NCBI RefSeq assembly: GCF_018408855.1
Contig: NZ_AP024326.1
Location: 1-64,000 of the forward strand
Origin: Caballeronia sp. NK8
GTDB taxonomy: Bacteria > Pseudomonadota > Gammaproteobacteria > Burkholderiales > Burkholderiaceae
Direction of reading: 5' to 3'
DNA: 64,000 nt
Numbering within the stretch: position 1 is the stretch's first letter; the number at the start of each line of letters is the position of its first letter. Made by a program: the position numbers and the translations under genes. This document shows, piece by piece, positions 1-8,862 of the stretch. The notes below the pieces were generated by a model. That model saw only the letters and a list, made by a program, of their open reading frames with translations, was not told where the DNA came from and did not search any database.

Positions 1-1221
1 ATGTCTATCGCGCAACGCTTCGTTGCTAGCGAGGGTGAAACACACCCCGGAGATTCGGCTGCCCTCACGGCTTTTCGCTGTGACTCGACGAACCTGCCTT
101 GGATCATCTTCCGGGCGGCATTTCGCGCCGCGCACATCGAACAGATTCCACCGCGCGCCCGCGCCGTCCTCTCCGCCCTCGCGCGAACCGTCGACGCAGC
201 TAAACCGTTCGGCGCCATCTTCGCACGCCGTGAGCTCCTCTCCGGCCGCGCGCTGCAGTCCATGCGGACGTTCTATCGCAGCCTTGACGATCTCGAGGTC
301 GCCGGACTTATCGAGCGACGTCCGCAGGCCCGCTATGTCGATGCCGGCCTGTTTGGTCGCGCCTACCTTCATCTCACCGAGCATGCCGCAGCTCTCCTCG
401 GCCTCATTGAGAGCTCCCCCGTGCACGAGAACGAAACCGTCCGGGCGCCCTTTTCAACCGCGCTCGCATTGGCCCAGCCTTCTTTGTCTATACCGTCTGC
501 CAATGTGGCAGACGGTGGAATATATAAGGATCTAAGCCCTTCTATTATTCAAAAGAGACAACCGGGCCAGTTGCCTGCGGACCTTCAGCGCCTGCGCGCC
601 CTGGGTCTTTTTGATTTCTTGATCTTCAAACTGATGCGCGAGGCGCGCGAGCACGGAAAGCGCCTCTCCGACGTCGTTGAAGCCACCTGGGACCACCTGA
701 AGCTCGCCAAGGCACCGATCAACTACCTGCGCGCCCTGCTCCGCAACCCGGTCGATTTCGCCCTCTTGTTACGCCGTCGGAACGACGAACACCATGCCGA
801 GCAAGCGCGCACGCAGCAGCGCGCGGACGCCCAAGCCGTTGCCCGCCAACATGCCGGTCGCACGTTTATCGACGTCAACGAATCGCGCCAATTCGTGATC
901 GGGGCCGGTGGTGACTCGCTGACGATCTTCAGTCTCACGGAGCGCATTGGCCGCCAGGCCGCCGGATGGATGCCGTCGTTTGCGACGGCGCTCGCATCCG
1001 GCAAACTTCGACCAGCTACCGCGCTAGATCTCGAACGCTTCGCCCATGCGCAACGGGAAGCGTTAGGCAAATCCCAGTCTTGCGCGGCACCGATGGCGCA
1101 CGCAAAGCCTCCAGTGACGGGTGCGGTACGGGAGCACATCGCCGGCCTGCGTAAGCTCCTGAAAGTGCGGGGGCGGGCGCATAACGTGACGCAAGCGGTC
1201 AACGCATTGGGGACTAGATGA
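1..1221 (+). CDS. Plasmid replication initiator (Rep-like, replication protein O type)
   Basis: A 406-residue basic protein that I recognise as the replication initiator type carried by Burkholderiaceae plasmids. It would bind the origin and start replication in the cytoplasm. Residues about 35-125 look like a winged-helix region (RARAVLSALARTVD, then RTFYRSLDDLEVAGLIERR), followed by a linker and a basic C-terminal part rich in Arg, Ala and His. No iterons were recognised beside it. The ATG is the very first base of the window, so either the record was cut at rep or a longer start lies outside; its upstream signals cannot be seen. Family assignment is from memory of similar proteins. It could be another winged-helix replication or phage-type protein. 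Confidence 0.7.
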   Translation: MSIAQRFVASEGETHPGDSAALTAFRCDSTNLPWIIFRAAFRAAHIEQIPPRARAVLSALARTVDAAKPFGAIFARRELLSGRALQSMRTFYRSLDDLEVAGLIERRPQARYVDAGLFGRAYLHLTEHAAALLGLIESSPVHENETVRAPFSTALALAQPSLSIPSANVADGGIYKDLSPSIIQKRQPGQLPADLQRLRALGLFDFLIFKLMREAREHGKRLSDVVEATWDHLKLAKAPINYLRALLRNPVDFALLLRRRNDEHHAEQARTQQRADAQAVARQHAGRTFIDVNESRQFVIGAGGDSLTIFSLTERIGRQAAGWMPSFATALASGKLRPATALDLERFAHAQREALGKSQSCAAPMAHAKPPVTGAVREHIAGLRKLLKVRGRAHNVTQAVNALGTR

Positions 1222-3279
1222 AGCGAATCGTGCGAACTCACCGCTTGCGGACGGACACGCTGGGCAGGTCACCTGAGGCGCGGAAAAACTGCAACTGCCA
1301 ATCTTAGCCACCGGCGTGCGGCGGATTGCCCGGACGCCTAGCAACAGCGAATGCTGAAAAGCCCTTCGGCAAGCCAGTATCTCGATAGCCAAGGCACGAT
1401 CTCAGCAAGGCGAGGGCGTGATCGGGCGCGACGCGATCGTCGAGCGCAATTACAACGGAGGCGAAGCGTGCAGCCAATGCGGCCGAGAGTCGGCAAAACG
1501 CGACAGACCGATGTGGACGCGCATGGAAGACCGGTGCGCGAATGTGTCTATCGGCTTCGAGGAACATAGCTGACTGATAGCTCAAACGTCGTCGCAGTCG
1601 AGAAAGCGAAGTCCCCTCGGCGGGCGGGGCCACGATACAGGACGATGACCATGCGCAAATGGGCGCCCAGCCGGCGCCGGGTCGCTCCCAGTCTCGCCGA
1701 CGCGACTTCGCCCGAAGGCTCACTTGTCGAGCATTAACGCGTGCGTGGCCTGCCAGGAGCCGCAAACGCCGAACAGCGGGCGCATTTGCGCTAAACCGGC
1801 GAAGCTGTCGGAGCACCAGTACGGGGATTTCAGCTCTACGATCGCTTGCCACGTGTGCGGAGAATCTGCGCTTTCAGGCGAACCGCGCGAGCGCCGGCCC
1901 GGTGGTGCGTGGGGGTGGACGACAAAGTGGGCCCGGCGGAACGTGCCGTGAAGTCACGGCACGACGTCTGCCTACCTGGTACAGGTCTAGTGAACGAGGA
2001 AAAGCAATCAAGCTCGGCGGCGCTGACCGGATCCAGCGGCCAGCCGGCCCCGTGCAGCGGCTACGCCGGATAGCCCGAGTCTTAGCGATCGCAGTGGGCA
2101 GCGCGTTGCAATGCGCCAGGGTGGTCGCGTCGAGCCTCACGTAGGACCGACGCGGTGCCGTATCCAAGTGGAGGCCATTTGAATCGTCTCTGGCTCCTGG
2201 ACGCCGGTCACGGAACCGTCACATCCTTCCACCTCGGTTTTCCGTTTGCGATTATCGATGGCGGAGGGGCGTGCCGGCGCGCCTCGCTCCGTCGAACCAT
2301 CGTTCCACGCGAGTGCCGGAGGCCAACCGACGGTCGCCCACGGCGACACACGCACGCCGTCTTTGGCTCGGCCTCGGGCGAGCCAGATGAGGGCGAGCGA
2401 CGCTCGTCAAACCTGATAACTCATGTTATCGGGAGGGGTCACCGCCAAGCAGCGGGCAATCGTGACCAAGACAGCTAAGCTATTGACTGAGCAGCCATGC
2501 TGTTTGTCGCTGAATATCGCCATGATCACCTCAGTGCCCCGCTGGTCAGCGCGCCATGTATCGGACGCGAAAACCGGCATCGGTTAGACCGACGTTCGCT
2601 TGCCGCAATGTGTTCCGATCACGAAAGCGGCCCTTGGTGGCGCCTAGTTTCGATGCGGGGGCGAGAGACGAGCACGATGCCACTAGTACAGAAGGTTGAG
2701 TGAGGCGCGCCGTTACGCTCCGGGCGCAAGAGGCCACATCATCGACAAAAAACAAATGGCGTGCTTGGTTTGGTCGATTTCCCACGGCGCGGCAGCCTCA
2801 CGAACACAGGAACTTTTGTAAAATCCTAAGGTGACCGGCGGCACTCCACATGCCTATTACCCTCCCTGCGTGGAACATCGCCGAAAAAATGGAGCGGTAG
2901 GTAAGTGATTGTTTTTAAATGATTTTTGTCACCGCCAGCGAATTGTTTCACGGCGTCGTGTGACGAGACGCGCCCGCCGCGCGGCAATTTTCAGCGCGTC
3001 CCACCAGATCGGTGCAGTCGTCCGTGCAGCGTATCGAATGAAACGGAAAGTGTGAAACTTGATACGCTCAGCGCTGAGAAGTAGGCTTGGCGCCGTTATC
3101 GCGTCAAGCCGGTGGCCTGTGATAAGAGAACAAGTCGACTGAAAGACGTTGACGGTTTTCGAACTAGACAAGCAGGCAGTGGCCAGCCGATCACGCCGCG
3201 CCAGAAGTTAAAGCGGGGTGACTGCGGCGCGATAGAAGCGCTAATGTAGTAGTAATAGTCCTTCGAACGCGAGCTTGAT
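1222..3279. other. Gene-poor stretch downstream of rep
   Basis: About 2 kb without a convincing gene. Short frames exist on both strands but show no recognisable domain, good ribosome site or family resemblance. It holds one dif-like site (2412-2433) and an AT-richer patch near 2890-2935. The replication origin could lie here, but I see no iteron array that proves it. Confidence 0.5.
2412..2433. other. dif-like recombination site, copy 1
   Basis: CCTGATAA, six bases (CTCATG), then TTATCGGG. The arrangement ATAA-N6-TTAT matches the core of XerCD/dif-type crossover sites. The same two arms recur at 4004-4025 with a different six-base centre. A tyrosine recombinase gene begins at 4747. That this is its site is inference. 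Confidence 0.5.
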
Positions 3280-3510
3280 ATGGAGTGGAAAGATACACGG
3301 CCGACCGCGCCCGGCTACTACTGGTTGCGCTTTGTCGACGAGCGATCACCGCAACGAACGATCGCGGAAATCTCCGCGGTGCCTGGCGACGGGGCGGTCG
3401 ACTTGGTTGTTATTCTGATGGGCGACGACACCATCATGGAACTCGATGACGCGTACTTCGATGGCGGCCTATTCGCTGGACCCATCGAGCCGCCGATGAC
3501 TGCAAATTGA
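3280..3510 (+). CDS. Small hypothetical acidic protein
   Basis: A 76-residue acidic protein starting MEWKDTRPTAPGYYWLRFVD. The opening W-x(5)-PG-Y-W pattern is typical of small phage- or plasmid-borne proteins of unknown function. No signal peptide or membrane segment is seen. It stands alone between two gene-poor stretches on the replicon backbone, in the same direction as rep and the recombinase. Coding character is supported by an intact frame and balanced composition; function is unknown. Confidence 0.5.
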   Translation: MEWKDTRPTAPGYYWLRFVDERSPQRTIAEISAVPGDGAVDLVVILMGDDTIMELDDAYFDGGLFAGPIEPPMTAN

Positions 3511-4064
3511 CCTTCGCGAGTCCGCGGCCGAATGACGGCGTGAAGGAGTGGCGGCTTGCGCTCGTCGAGCGATGAGGAGCCTTTTTGCCGCGGCGGACCA
3601 TCGCGGCGCGTTCAATGACTAAACGACGGCCTGACCCCGCTCAGCTTCTCGTCGGCACCATTGCACAGCGCTGTCGCCTGCGGTAATCGCGGTCATCCGC
3701 CGCTTAACCGCTATTCCAAGTCACGGGCCCGCCGGCGCGTCATCCCCATATCGACATCTGGCGATCGAATGTCTGATCGAGGATTATCTGCATCTGCGGC
3801 CGCTTCTCATCGACCGCCATGCGGAGGCGATCGAGGCACTCCGGCAACACTGAAGCGGCGTCTTCTTGAGTTGCTGGGCGACGAAGCTACGCCCGCCGGC
3901 GAGGACAGATACGCCGCACGGCCTCGTAATTGAAACTTGCTCGATGACCTTAACGAGGGGCATCGCCCTAGCTCATGACCGTCTATTTGACTTAATTAGG
4001 AAGCCTGATAATGGCTATTATCGGGATAACGTTTTAGGGGTAAAATGGCCCGTTTCCGATTTAC
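3511..4064. other. Gene-poor stretch before the recombinase operon
   Basis: No supportable gene. It contains the second dif-like site (4004-4025), followed by an AT-richer tract at 4026-4056 that may include the promoter of the next two genes. Confidence 0.45.
4004..4025. other. dif-like recombination site, copy 2
   Basis: CCTGATAA, six bases (TGGCTA), then TTATCGGG. Both arms are identical to those at 2412-2433 and only the six-base centre differs, as expected for tyrosine-recombinase core sites. It lies 40 bases upstream of the two-gene recombinase operon. Confidence 0.55.
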
Positions 4065-4754
4065 ATGAGAGGGCAGGGGCCCGTGGCACAAGGCTTTGGC
4101 GATGACGACAGTGATTTCAGCGAGGGCGGCTGGCCGCGGCCGTCGCGTGATCCGCGTGATCCGCGCGATCCTCGCGAGGGTCGCTGGCCCGATGAGGCGC
4201 CCAGCGCCGAGATCGCGCGCGTGGTGCTGAAGGTCGACGAGACGATTACGCTCAAGCGTACCGCCGCCGCGGCGCGGCTCACCGCACATGGCGACGCTGT
4301 GCCGCCCCGGCCGATCAAGCCCACGCGCATGGAACTCGCCGTGGTGATTGCGCTCGCCGAGACCTACGGGGTCGCGCTACATCAAGACCCGCGCTTCGTG
4401 CCGGTGCTCGACTGCATCGCCGACGCTGGCGCGGTGGCGCTGGTACAGCGGGTGATATATGGCGCACGGCCCGACTCGGCTCACCGCGCCAACTTCGCCG
4501 TGACCGCGCTCACTGCGGAGAACGCGCGCCTGACTGAGGTGCTCCGCGACGCGCGCGTGGCATTCGAGTTTCTGTGCGCCACCTGGCCCGAGGTGTTCCT
4601 GGCGCAGACGCATGCCGTGCTCGCCGGGATGGGCGTGCGCGTGCGACCACCGGATGCCGACCCGACGCCGCCATCGGCAAGCAAGGGCGACGCGCACGAC
4701 GATGAGGATGACGCTGACGGGCCCGATGAAAGCGGGGAGGGCGGACATGGCTGA
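4065..4754 (+). CDS. Conserved unknown protein coupled to the recombinase
   Basis: 229 residues with three zones: an N-terminal tail with the repeat DPRDPRDPRE (about residues 29-38), a helical middle (about 85-185), and a very acidic C-terminus rich in D, E and G. No named domain was recognised. Its stop overlaps the start of the recombinase gene in ATGGCTGA, which implies translational coupling and possibly a partner role, for example an accessory DNA-binding or regulatory factor; that role is inference. A GTG at 4083 preceded by AGGGG is a plausible alternative start that would remove six residues. Confidence 0.6.
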   Translation: MRGQGPVAQGFGDDDSDFSEGGWPRPSRDPRDPRDPREGRWPDEAPSAEIARVVLKVDETITLKRTAAAARLTAHGDAVPPRPIKPTRMELAVVIALAETYGVALHQDPRFVPVLDCIADAGAVALVQRVIYGARPDSAHRANFAVTALTAENARLTEVLRDARVAFEFLCATWPEVFLAQTHAVLAGMGVRVRPPDADPTPPSASKGDAHDDEDDADGPDESGEGGHG

Positions 4755-6702
4755 GCGTCGCGCCTCCTCCGAAAAAGCCACGGCCTCCGGCCAAGCCTCC
4801 ACCGGCGTCGCCGACGTTGCATTCCCGCGCGGCTTCAGGACCAAGGATTTCACCGCGCTGCGCGCGTACGTACAGCGCATCGCGCCGGCGATCATCGCGC
4901 GCACCTATTACGACCCGGACGAAGATCCGCATGCGGCGACGCCCGGCACGATGGAACGCTATCTCAACACGATGCTCGACACGCTCGTGCAGCTCGCGCT
5001 CGCGCACGGCTCGACCGCGCTCGCTGAGCACCTGCGCGCGTCGATCAAGCAGCACGGCCAGCCCAAGCTCACCGCGGTGACGTTCCGGATGGTCACCGAG
5101 GCCGCGCAACTCGCGGCAGCCGCGCCGCACCCGGATCACGCGATCGGCGCGTGGCTGCGTCCGCGCATCGCACGGCGCCTGAAAGGGGAGGGGCTCACAA
5201 CACTCGGTGAGCTCGTCGCGTTCTGCAATCGGCGCGGGCCGAGCAGGTGGCGCTCGATTCCGCGCATCGGTCGCGGGCGCGCGCGCGCGATCGTCAGCTG
5301 GCTGCGCAAGCAGCAGGCGGCCCTGCAGTTGACGGTCGACATCGACATCGATTCCGTTGAGAAAGCCGGGGTGCCGCTGGTCGCGGACGAGCTCGTTGAG
5401 GTGGTGCCGAATTTCGCGAGCGAGCTTGGCGAGGGGAGCCGACCAGGCCGCCTCACACTTGCACCGCTGGAGCGGCTGGCGGTGCCGCACGCGCTGTCTG
5501 GCGCCAACGCTGAAAATCGCTCAACGGCATTCTGCTACATCCAGGCGAACCACGATCTCGATGCGGTGCGCGCGTATCTGAACCGCTTTCGCGATCAACC
5601 GAAAACCCTGCGCGCCTACACCAAGGAGCTCGAGCGGTTTTTGTTGTGGGCGGTGGTGTTGCGCGGCAAGGCGCTGAGCGATCTGCGGGTCGATGACTGT
5701 GAGGCGTACAAGGACTTCCTTAAATGCCCAGATCCGCGTTTTGTGGGTGAACGCTTCGCGCGGCACTCGCCGCGCTGGCGGCCCTTCGCCTCGTCAAGCT
5801 CCGCCACGGCTAATGGCAAGGCATCGTTGTCGGCCGACTCGCAGCGTTATGCCGTTCGGGCGCTTCGCACCGCCTTCGCATGGTGGGTCGACGTGCGCTA
5901 TCTGGCGGGCAATCCGTGGAAGGCGGTGAATGATCCGGTGGTGGTCAACCGCGCGAACGCGATGAAGATCGAGCGCGCGTTGCCGGCCGAGCTGTGGCGC
6001 AAGCTACGCGACGAGCTCGACGCGCGATCGGCGGAGGAGTGTGCAATGCAGTGGCGCGCGGTGCGCGCTGCGATCCTGTTGCTCGGCGACTCGGGCCTGC
6101 GTCGCGAGGAAGCGGCGATCGCGCGCTGCGAGAATCTACGCCCATCGTCTTACGGCACGGTCGAGCGGCCGGTGTGGGAGCTGACCGTTGTCGGCAAGGG
6201 GCAGCGTGGACGGGCGGTGCCCGTCAGTGCGGCAACGCTGGTTGGTTTGCGCGCGCACTGGGCAGATCGGAGGCAAGTCTTCGACGCGATCCGCAGAGAA
6301 CAGGCGCCGCTCGGGCCGCTGCTCGCGCCGCTCATCATTCCGTGGACCGACGCCTCGCGCCAACGGCACCGCAGAGGGGAGGGCGATGGCGCGTTACCTT
6401 TGGCGGAGGCCGGCTACACGGCGGACGGACTGAACCGACTGATCGGCCGGATGCTGACCAAGCTGGTCGAGACGTGCGACTCCCTCGATCTGGATGATCG
6501 AATGCGGATCGGCCAAGCGAATGCGCATGCCTTTCGACACACGTTCGCCACGCACTCGGTCGCCGACGAGGTGCCGGTGGATGTTGTGCAGAAAGTACTG
6601 GGCCACGCGTCGCTGCAGACCACGTCGATCTACGTGCAGGCCGAGAAGCAGCGCGTGCTCGAAGAAGTCGCCGATTATTACGCGCGGCTCAGCAGTCGTT
6701 AA
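4747..6702 (+). CDS. Large tyrosine recombinase (phage integrase family)
   Basis: 651 residues from the ATG at 4747, which overlaps the previous stop; a longer frame upstream lies inside that gene and is less likely. The protein cuts and rejoins DNA at a specific site. The C-terminal catalytic domain shows the first arginine in DSGLRREEAAIARCEN, the box HAFRHTFATHSV, the second histidine in LGHASLQTTSIYV, and the nucleophilic tyrosine in that last stretch (SIY). A SAM-like N-terminal core-binding region (about residues 260-390) precedes it, after a roughly 230-residue extra domain. It is about twice the size of XerC or XerD. With rep and two dif-like sites nearby, a role in resolving replicon multimers is likely; integration of an element is the alternative. 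Confidence 0.85.
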   Translation: MAERRASSEKATASGQASTGVADVAFPRGFRTKDFTALRAYVQRIAPAIIARTYYDPDEDPHAATPGTMERYLNTMLDTLVQLALAHGSTALAEHLRASIKQHGQPKLTAVTFRMVTEAAQLAAAAPHPDHAIGAWLRPRIARRLKGEGLTTLGELVAFCNRRGPSRWRSIPRIGRGRARAIVSWLRKQQAALQLTVDIDIDSVEKAGVPLVADELVEVVPNFASELGEGSRPGRLTLAPLERLAVPHALSGANAENRSTAFCYIQANHDLDAVRAYLNRFRDQPKTLRAYTKELERFLLWAVVLRGKALSDLRVDDCEAYKDFLKCPDPRFVGERFARHSPRWRPFASSSSATANGKASLSADSQRYAVRALRTAFAWWVDVRYLAGNPWKAVNDPVVVNRANAMKIERALPAELWRKLRDELDARSAEECAMQWRAVRAAILLLGDSGLRREEAAIARCENLRPSSYGTVERPVWELTVVGKGQRGRAVPVSAATLVGLRAHWADRRQVFDAIRREQAPLGPLLAPLIIPWTDASRQRHRRGEGDGALPLAEAGYTADGLNRLIGRMLTKLVETCDSLDLDDRMRIGQANAHAFRHTFATHSVADEVPVDVVQKVLGHASLQTTSIYVQAEKQRVLEEVADYYARLSSR

Positions 6703-6860
6703 TGTCTGACGCATCGTTGCAAAACGTAGCCACGGACGTGCTTCGCATTGACCATGTTGGTGCTATCACCGGCGGAATGGCGGATCACGGAGCCGGTCGT
6801 CGCCGAAGCTTCAAGACAATGAGGGGGGCGTACTGCCTTAGGGAGCCGGGAGAAAGCAAG

Positions 6861-7290
6861 GCGGCTCGGCTCGCGGCGGGGGCCGGGGACAACGCGATCA
6901 AGCTGTGGAACTCAACGAGCGGCGAAGTGACGCCCGAGGGGCATACGGGAGCAGATTCGCGCTCGCAGCGTTGGACGACGGGCGACTTGCTTCGGGATCA
7001 TGGAACCAAACGATCAAGGTGTCCGAGACAACCAGCGGGGATGCGAGTGCCGCTTGAGAGGCACGCAGGGGCGGTGTCAACGCTCGCGGTGCTTGCCCAC
7101 CGACGGTTCGCAACGCGGCCTGGAAGGACGCTACGATCAAGCTGTCGAACTCGACGACGGGTACATGCGAGGCGACGCTTGAGGGGCACACGAATGACGT
7201 GACGGCGCTCGCGGTGCTAGATGACGGGCAGCTTGTATCGGGGTCGGGGGAACCAAACGATTCGAGTCTGGCAGAAACGAAATGGACGTT
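6861..7290 (+). pseudogene. Decayed WD40-repeat protein gene
   Basis: Three blades of a WD40 beta-propeller can be read, but in different frames. The first is near 6870-6920 (GDNAIKLWNSTSG), the second near 6985-7045 (LASGSWNQTIKV), the third near 7128-7270 (ATIKLSNSTTG, EGHTNDVTALAVL, then NQTIRVW). Stops and frame changes separate them. WD40 proteins are scaffolds; nothing here would still be made intact. No start or complete reading frame remains. Confidence 0.75.
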
Positions 7291-7981
7291 GGACGGAGAC
7301 TGTTCGGCTCTTCGCTGACGCCAGAAATGACACGCTGGCTTTTTCCGCGCGCGCCGCGGGTCACGGCGGCCTGCGATGCGAGTTGGCAGTTGCACGTTTG
7401 AAGGTTGAAGGCACCGTGCCAAGTGCGAGCGAAGGGCCACGCGGTATAGGCCCCTCGCGCGAAAGTGGTTTTTCCTGAGAAAGATCTTTGGCTCCGCAGC
7501 ACGCTGCTCAGGTGTTCCCCATGCCGCTAACGGCGAACATTGGACGCGCTGTTTCTCCCGCGCGAATCTCGCCGCGCGCACTTTGTTCCTGCTTCGCACG
7601 GTGGCCGATCTGTGCTGTCTCGCGGGCTATCCGCGCGGGGGGTCATCGGACGAATGCGCGAGGTGTTGGGGGCGATCAGGGCATTACGATTCCCGTTCGC
7701 CCCTTAAGATGAAAAGGCCGTATGGCCTCGGTGCCGTGTAGCGAATCAACGTCGATTCGAGTACCATCGCGGAGCAGCCAGAAATCCACGGAGGTCGGAA
7801 TGCCGAGAGTATCTTCGGATGGTCTCCATGGGCCTGCTACCGAATCTTGGCCAGAACACTGGCTATTAACGTGACGGCGCGGCGCGCGTCGCGAAGAAAG
7901 ACAAATACGCATGGTTGCCCAGAAGAAGATCGAAATCGATTCGCTGGCGAAGTACGCCGCGAAGATCGAACAGTTGCTCGA
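7291..7981. other. No gene recognised
   Basis: About 690 bases between the WD40 remnant and the IS110 scrap. Short frames occur on both strands without family resemblance. One 32-codon frame at 7911-8009 (starting MVAQKKIEIDSLAKY) looks like a helical protein start but runs across the IS110 junction. Confidence 0.4.
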
Positions 7982-8182
7982 GGCGACGCGTATGTGCGCA
8001 CGCTGTTGATCCACGGGGCTCGCAGCGTGCTGCGACATCCAGACAGGGCCGGCGCATGGGTTGAGCAGCTCGGCAAACGCCGACCGTTCAACGTGGTAAT
8101 CGTGGCGCTAGCCAACAAGATCGCAAGAACCATCTGGGCACTTCTCGCCCCACGACAGGCAGTACGGCAGGGAGTACGTTAG
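7982..8182 (+). pseudogene. IS110-family transposase, C-terminal scrap
   Basis: The frame reads GDAYVRTLLIHGARSVLRH and later NVVIVALANKIARTIWALL. This is the conserved C-terminal part of IS110/IS1111 transposases (DEDD recombinases). The last codons are shifted by one extra C near 8150; restoring the frame gives the usual ending AHDRQYGREYV. Everything upstream of about 7980 is missing, so it is a dead remnant. Confidence 0.8.
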
Positions 8183-8484
8183 CTCGAAACCTCAATAAAG
8201 AATTTGGGTTACACAGGGGCTGTTCTCACAGGTGGCACCTCGACAGGTTACGTTGGCAATCGTGTGCAATGACAAGACAGGTCGGACCGGGATTCTCTAA
8301 ACCCGGGTATGACGAAGAGCCTTGAGCTCGACACGGAAATGCTTGGGAGCCAGCGGATTTCATCGGGGCCCGCAGCCGAATGATTGGCTACAACAGGCCG
8401 GATATAAAGCAGCAACCGCCCCATCAAGTCGAGCACACGAAAAACCTTCGCAAAAAGGGAGGGGTCCATATAAAGTCATACTGA
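8183..8484. other. No gene recognised
   Basis: A 300-base spacer between two gene fragments. I see no coding signal, repeat or clear hairpin. Confidence 0.4.
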
Positions 8485-8862
8485 CTTACTCCGTTGGCGC
8501 AGAAGAAGGCGCTGAAACTCACGGACTTCGCGAACGAGCGCTTCGTGCTCGGCACGCCGCATTCGTCGGAAGCGTTTCGCCATCACTTCTTCTCGATCTG
8601 CCATCGCGCGGGCTTTGCGCCTGCGATCGCTCAGGAGGCATCGACAAGCGACGGCATCATCGGCCTCGTCGCCGCGAATACGGGCGTGAGCATTTATCCC
8701 GAGTGCATTCGCAACATTCAGCGCAGCGGATTGTGCATCCGGCCGCTCTCGGATAGGGACACGGCAATCGACATGGTCGTCTGCTGGCGCGGCGACACGC
8801 GCAACCCGTCCGTCGACACTTTCATTGGTGAGTTGAAGGCAGCTCGCTCTGGCCTCAGATGA
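8485..8862 (+). pseudogene. LysR-type regulator, C-terminal fragment
   Basis: About 125 residues matching the second half of a LysR substrate-binding domain, with landmarks LTDFANERFVLG and GLVAANTGVSIYPE. The DNA-binding helix-turn-helix and the first part of the effector domain are absent; an in-frame stop sits at 8482. The fragment converges on, and overlaps by a few bases, the transporter gene ending at 8855. It probably once regulated that gene. Confidence 0.75.

Noticed and set aside
2155..2703. Short plus-strand frames of 68-107 codons downstream of rep
   Set aside because: No ribosome sites, no conserved pattern, composition like non-coding DNA.
4510..5490. Long minus-strand open frame (over 300 codons) inside the recombinase gene
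   Set aside because: Arg/Ala-rich antisense shadow of a high-GC gene; no domain and no ribosome site.
7911..8009. 32-codon frame starting MVAQKKIEIDSLAKY
   Set aside because: Helix-like start, but it runs over the IS110 junction and ends at once; perhaps the head of a lost gene, not a gene now.
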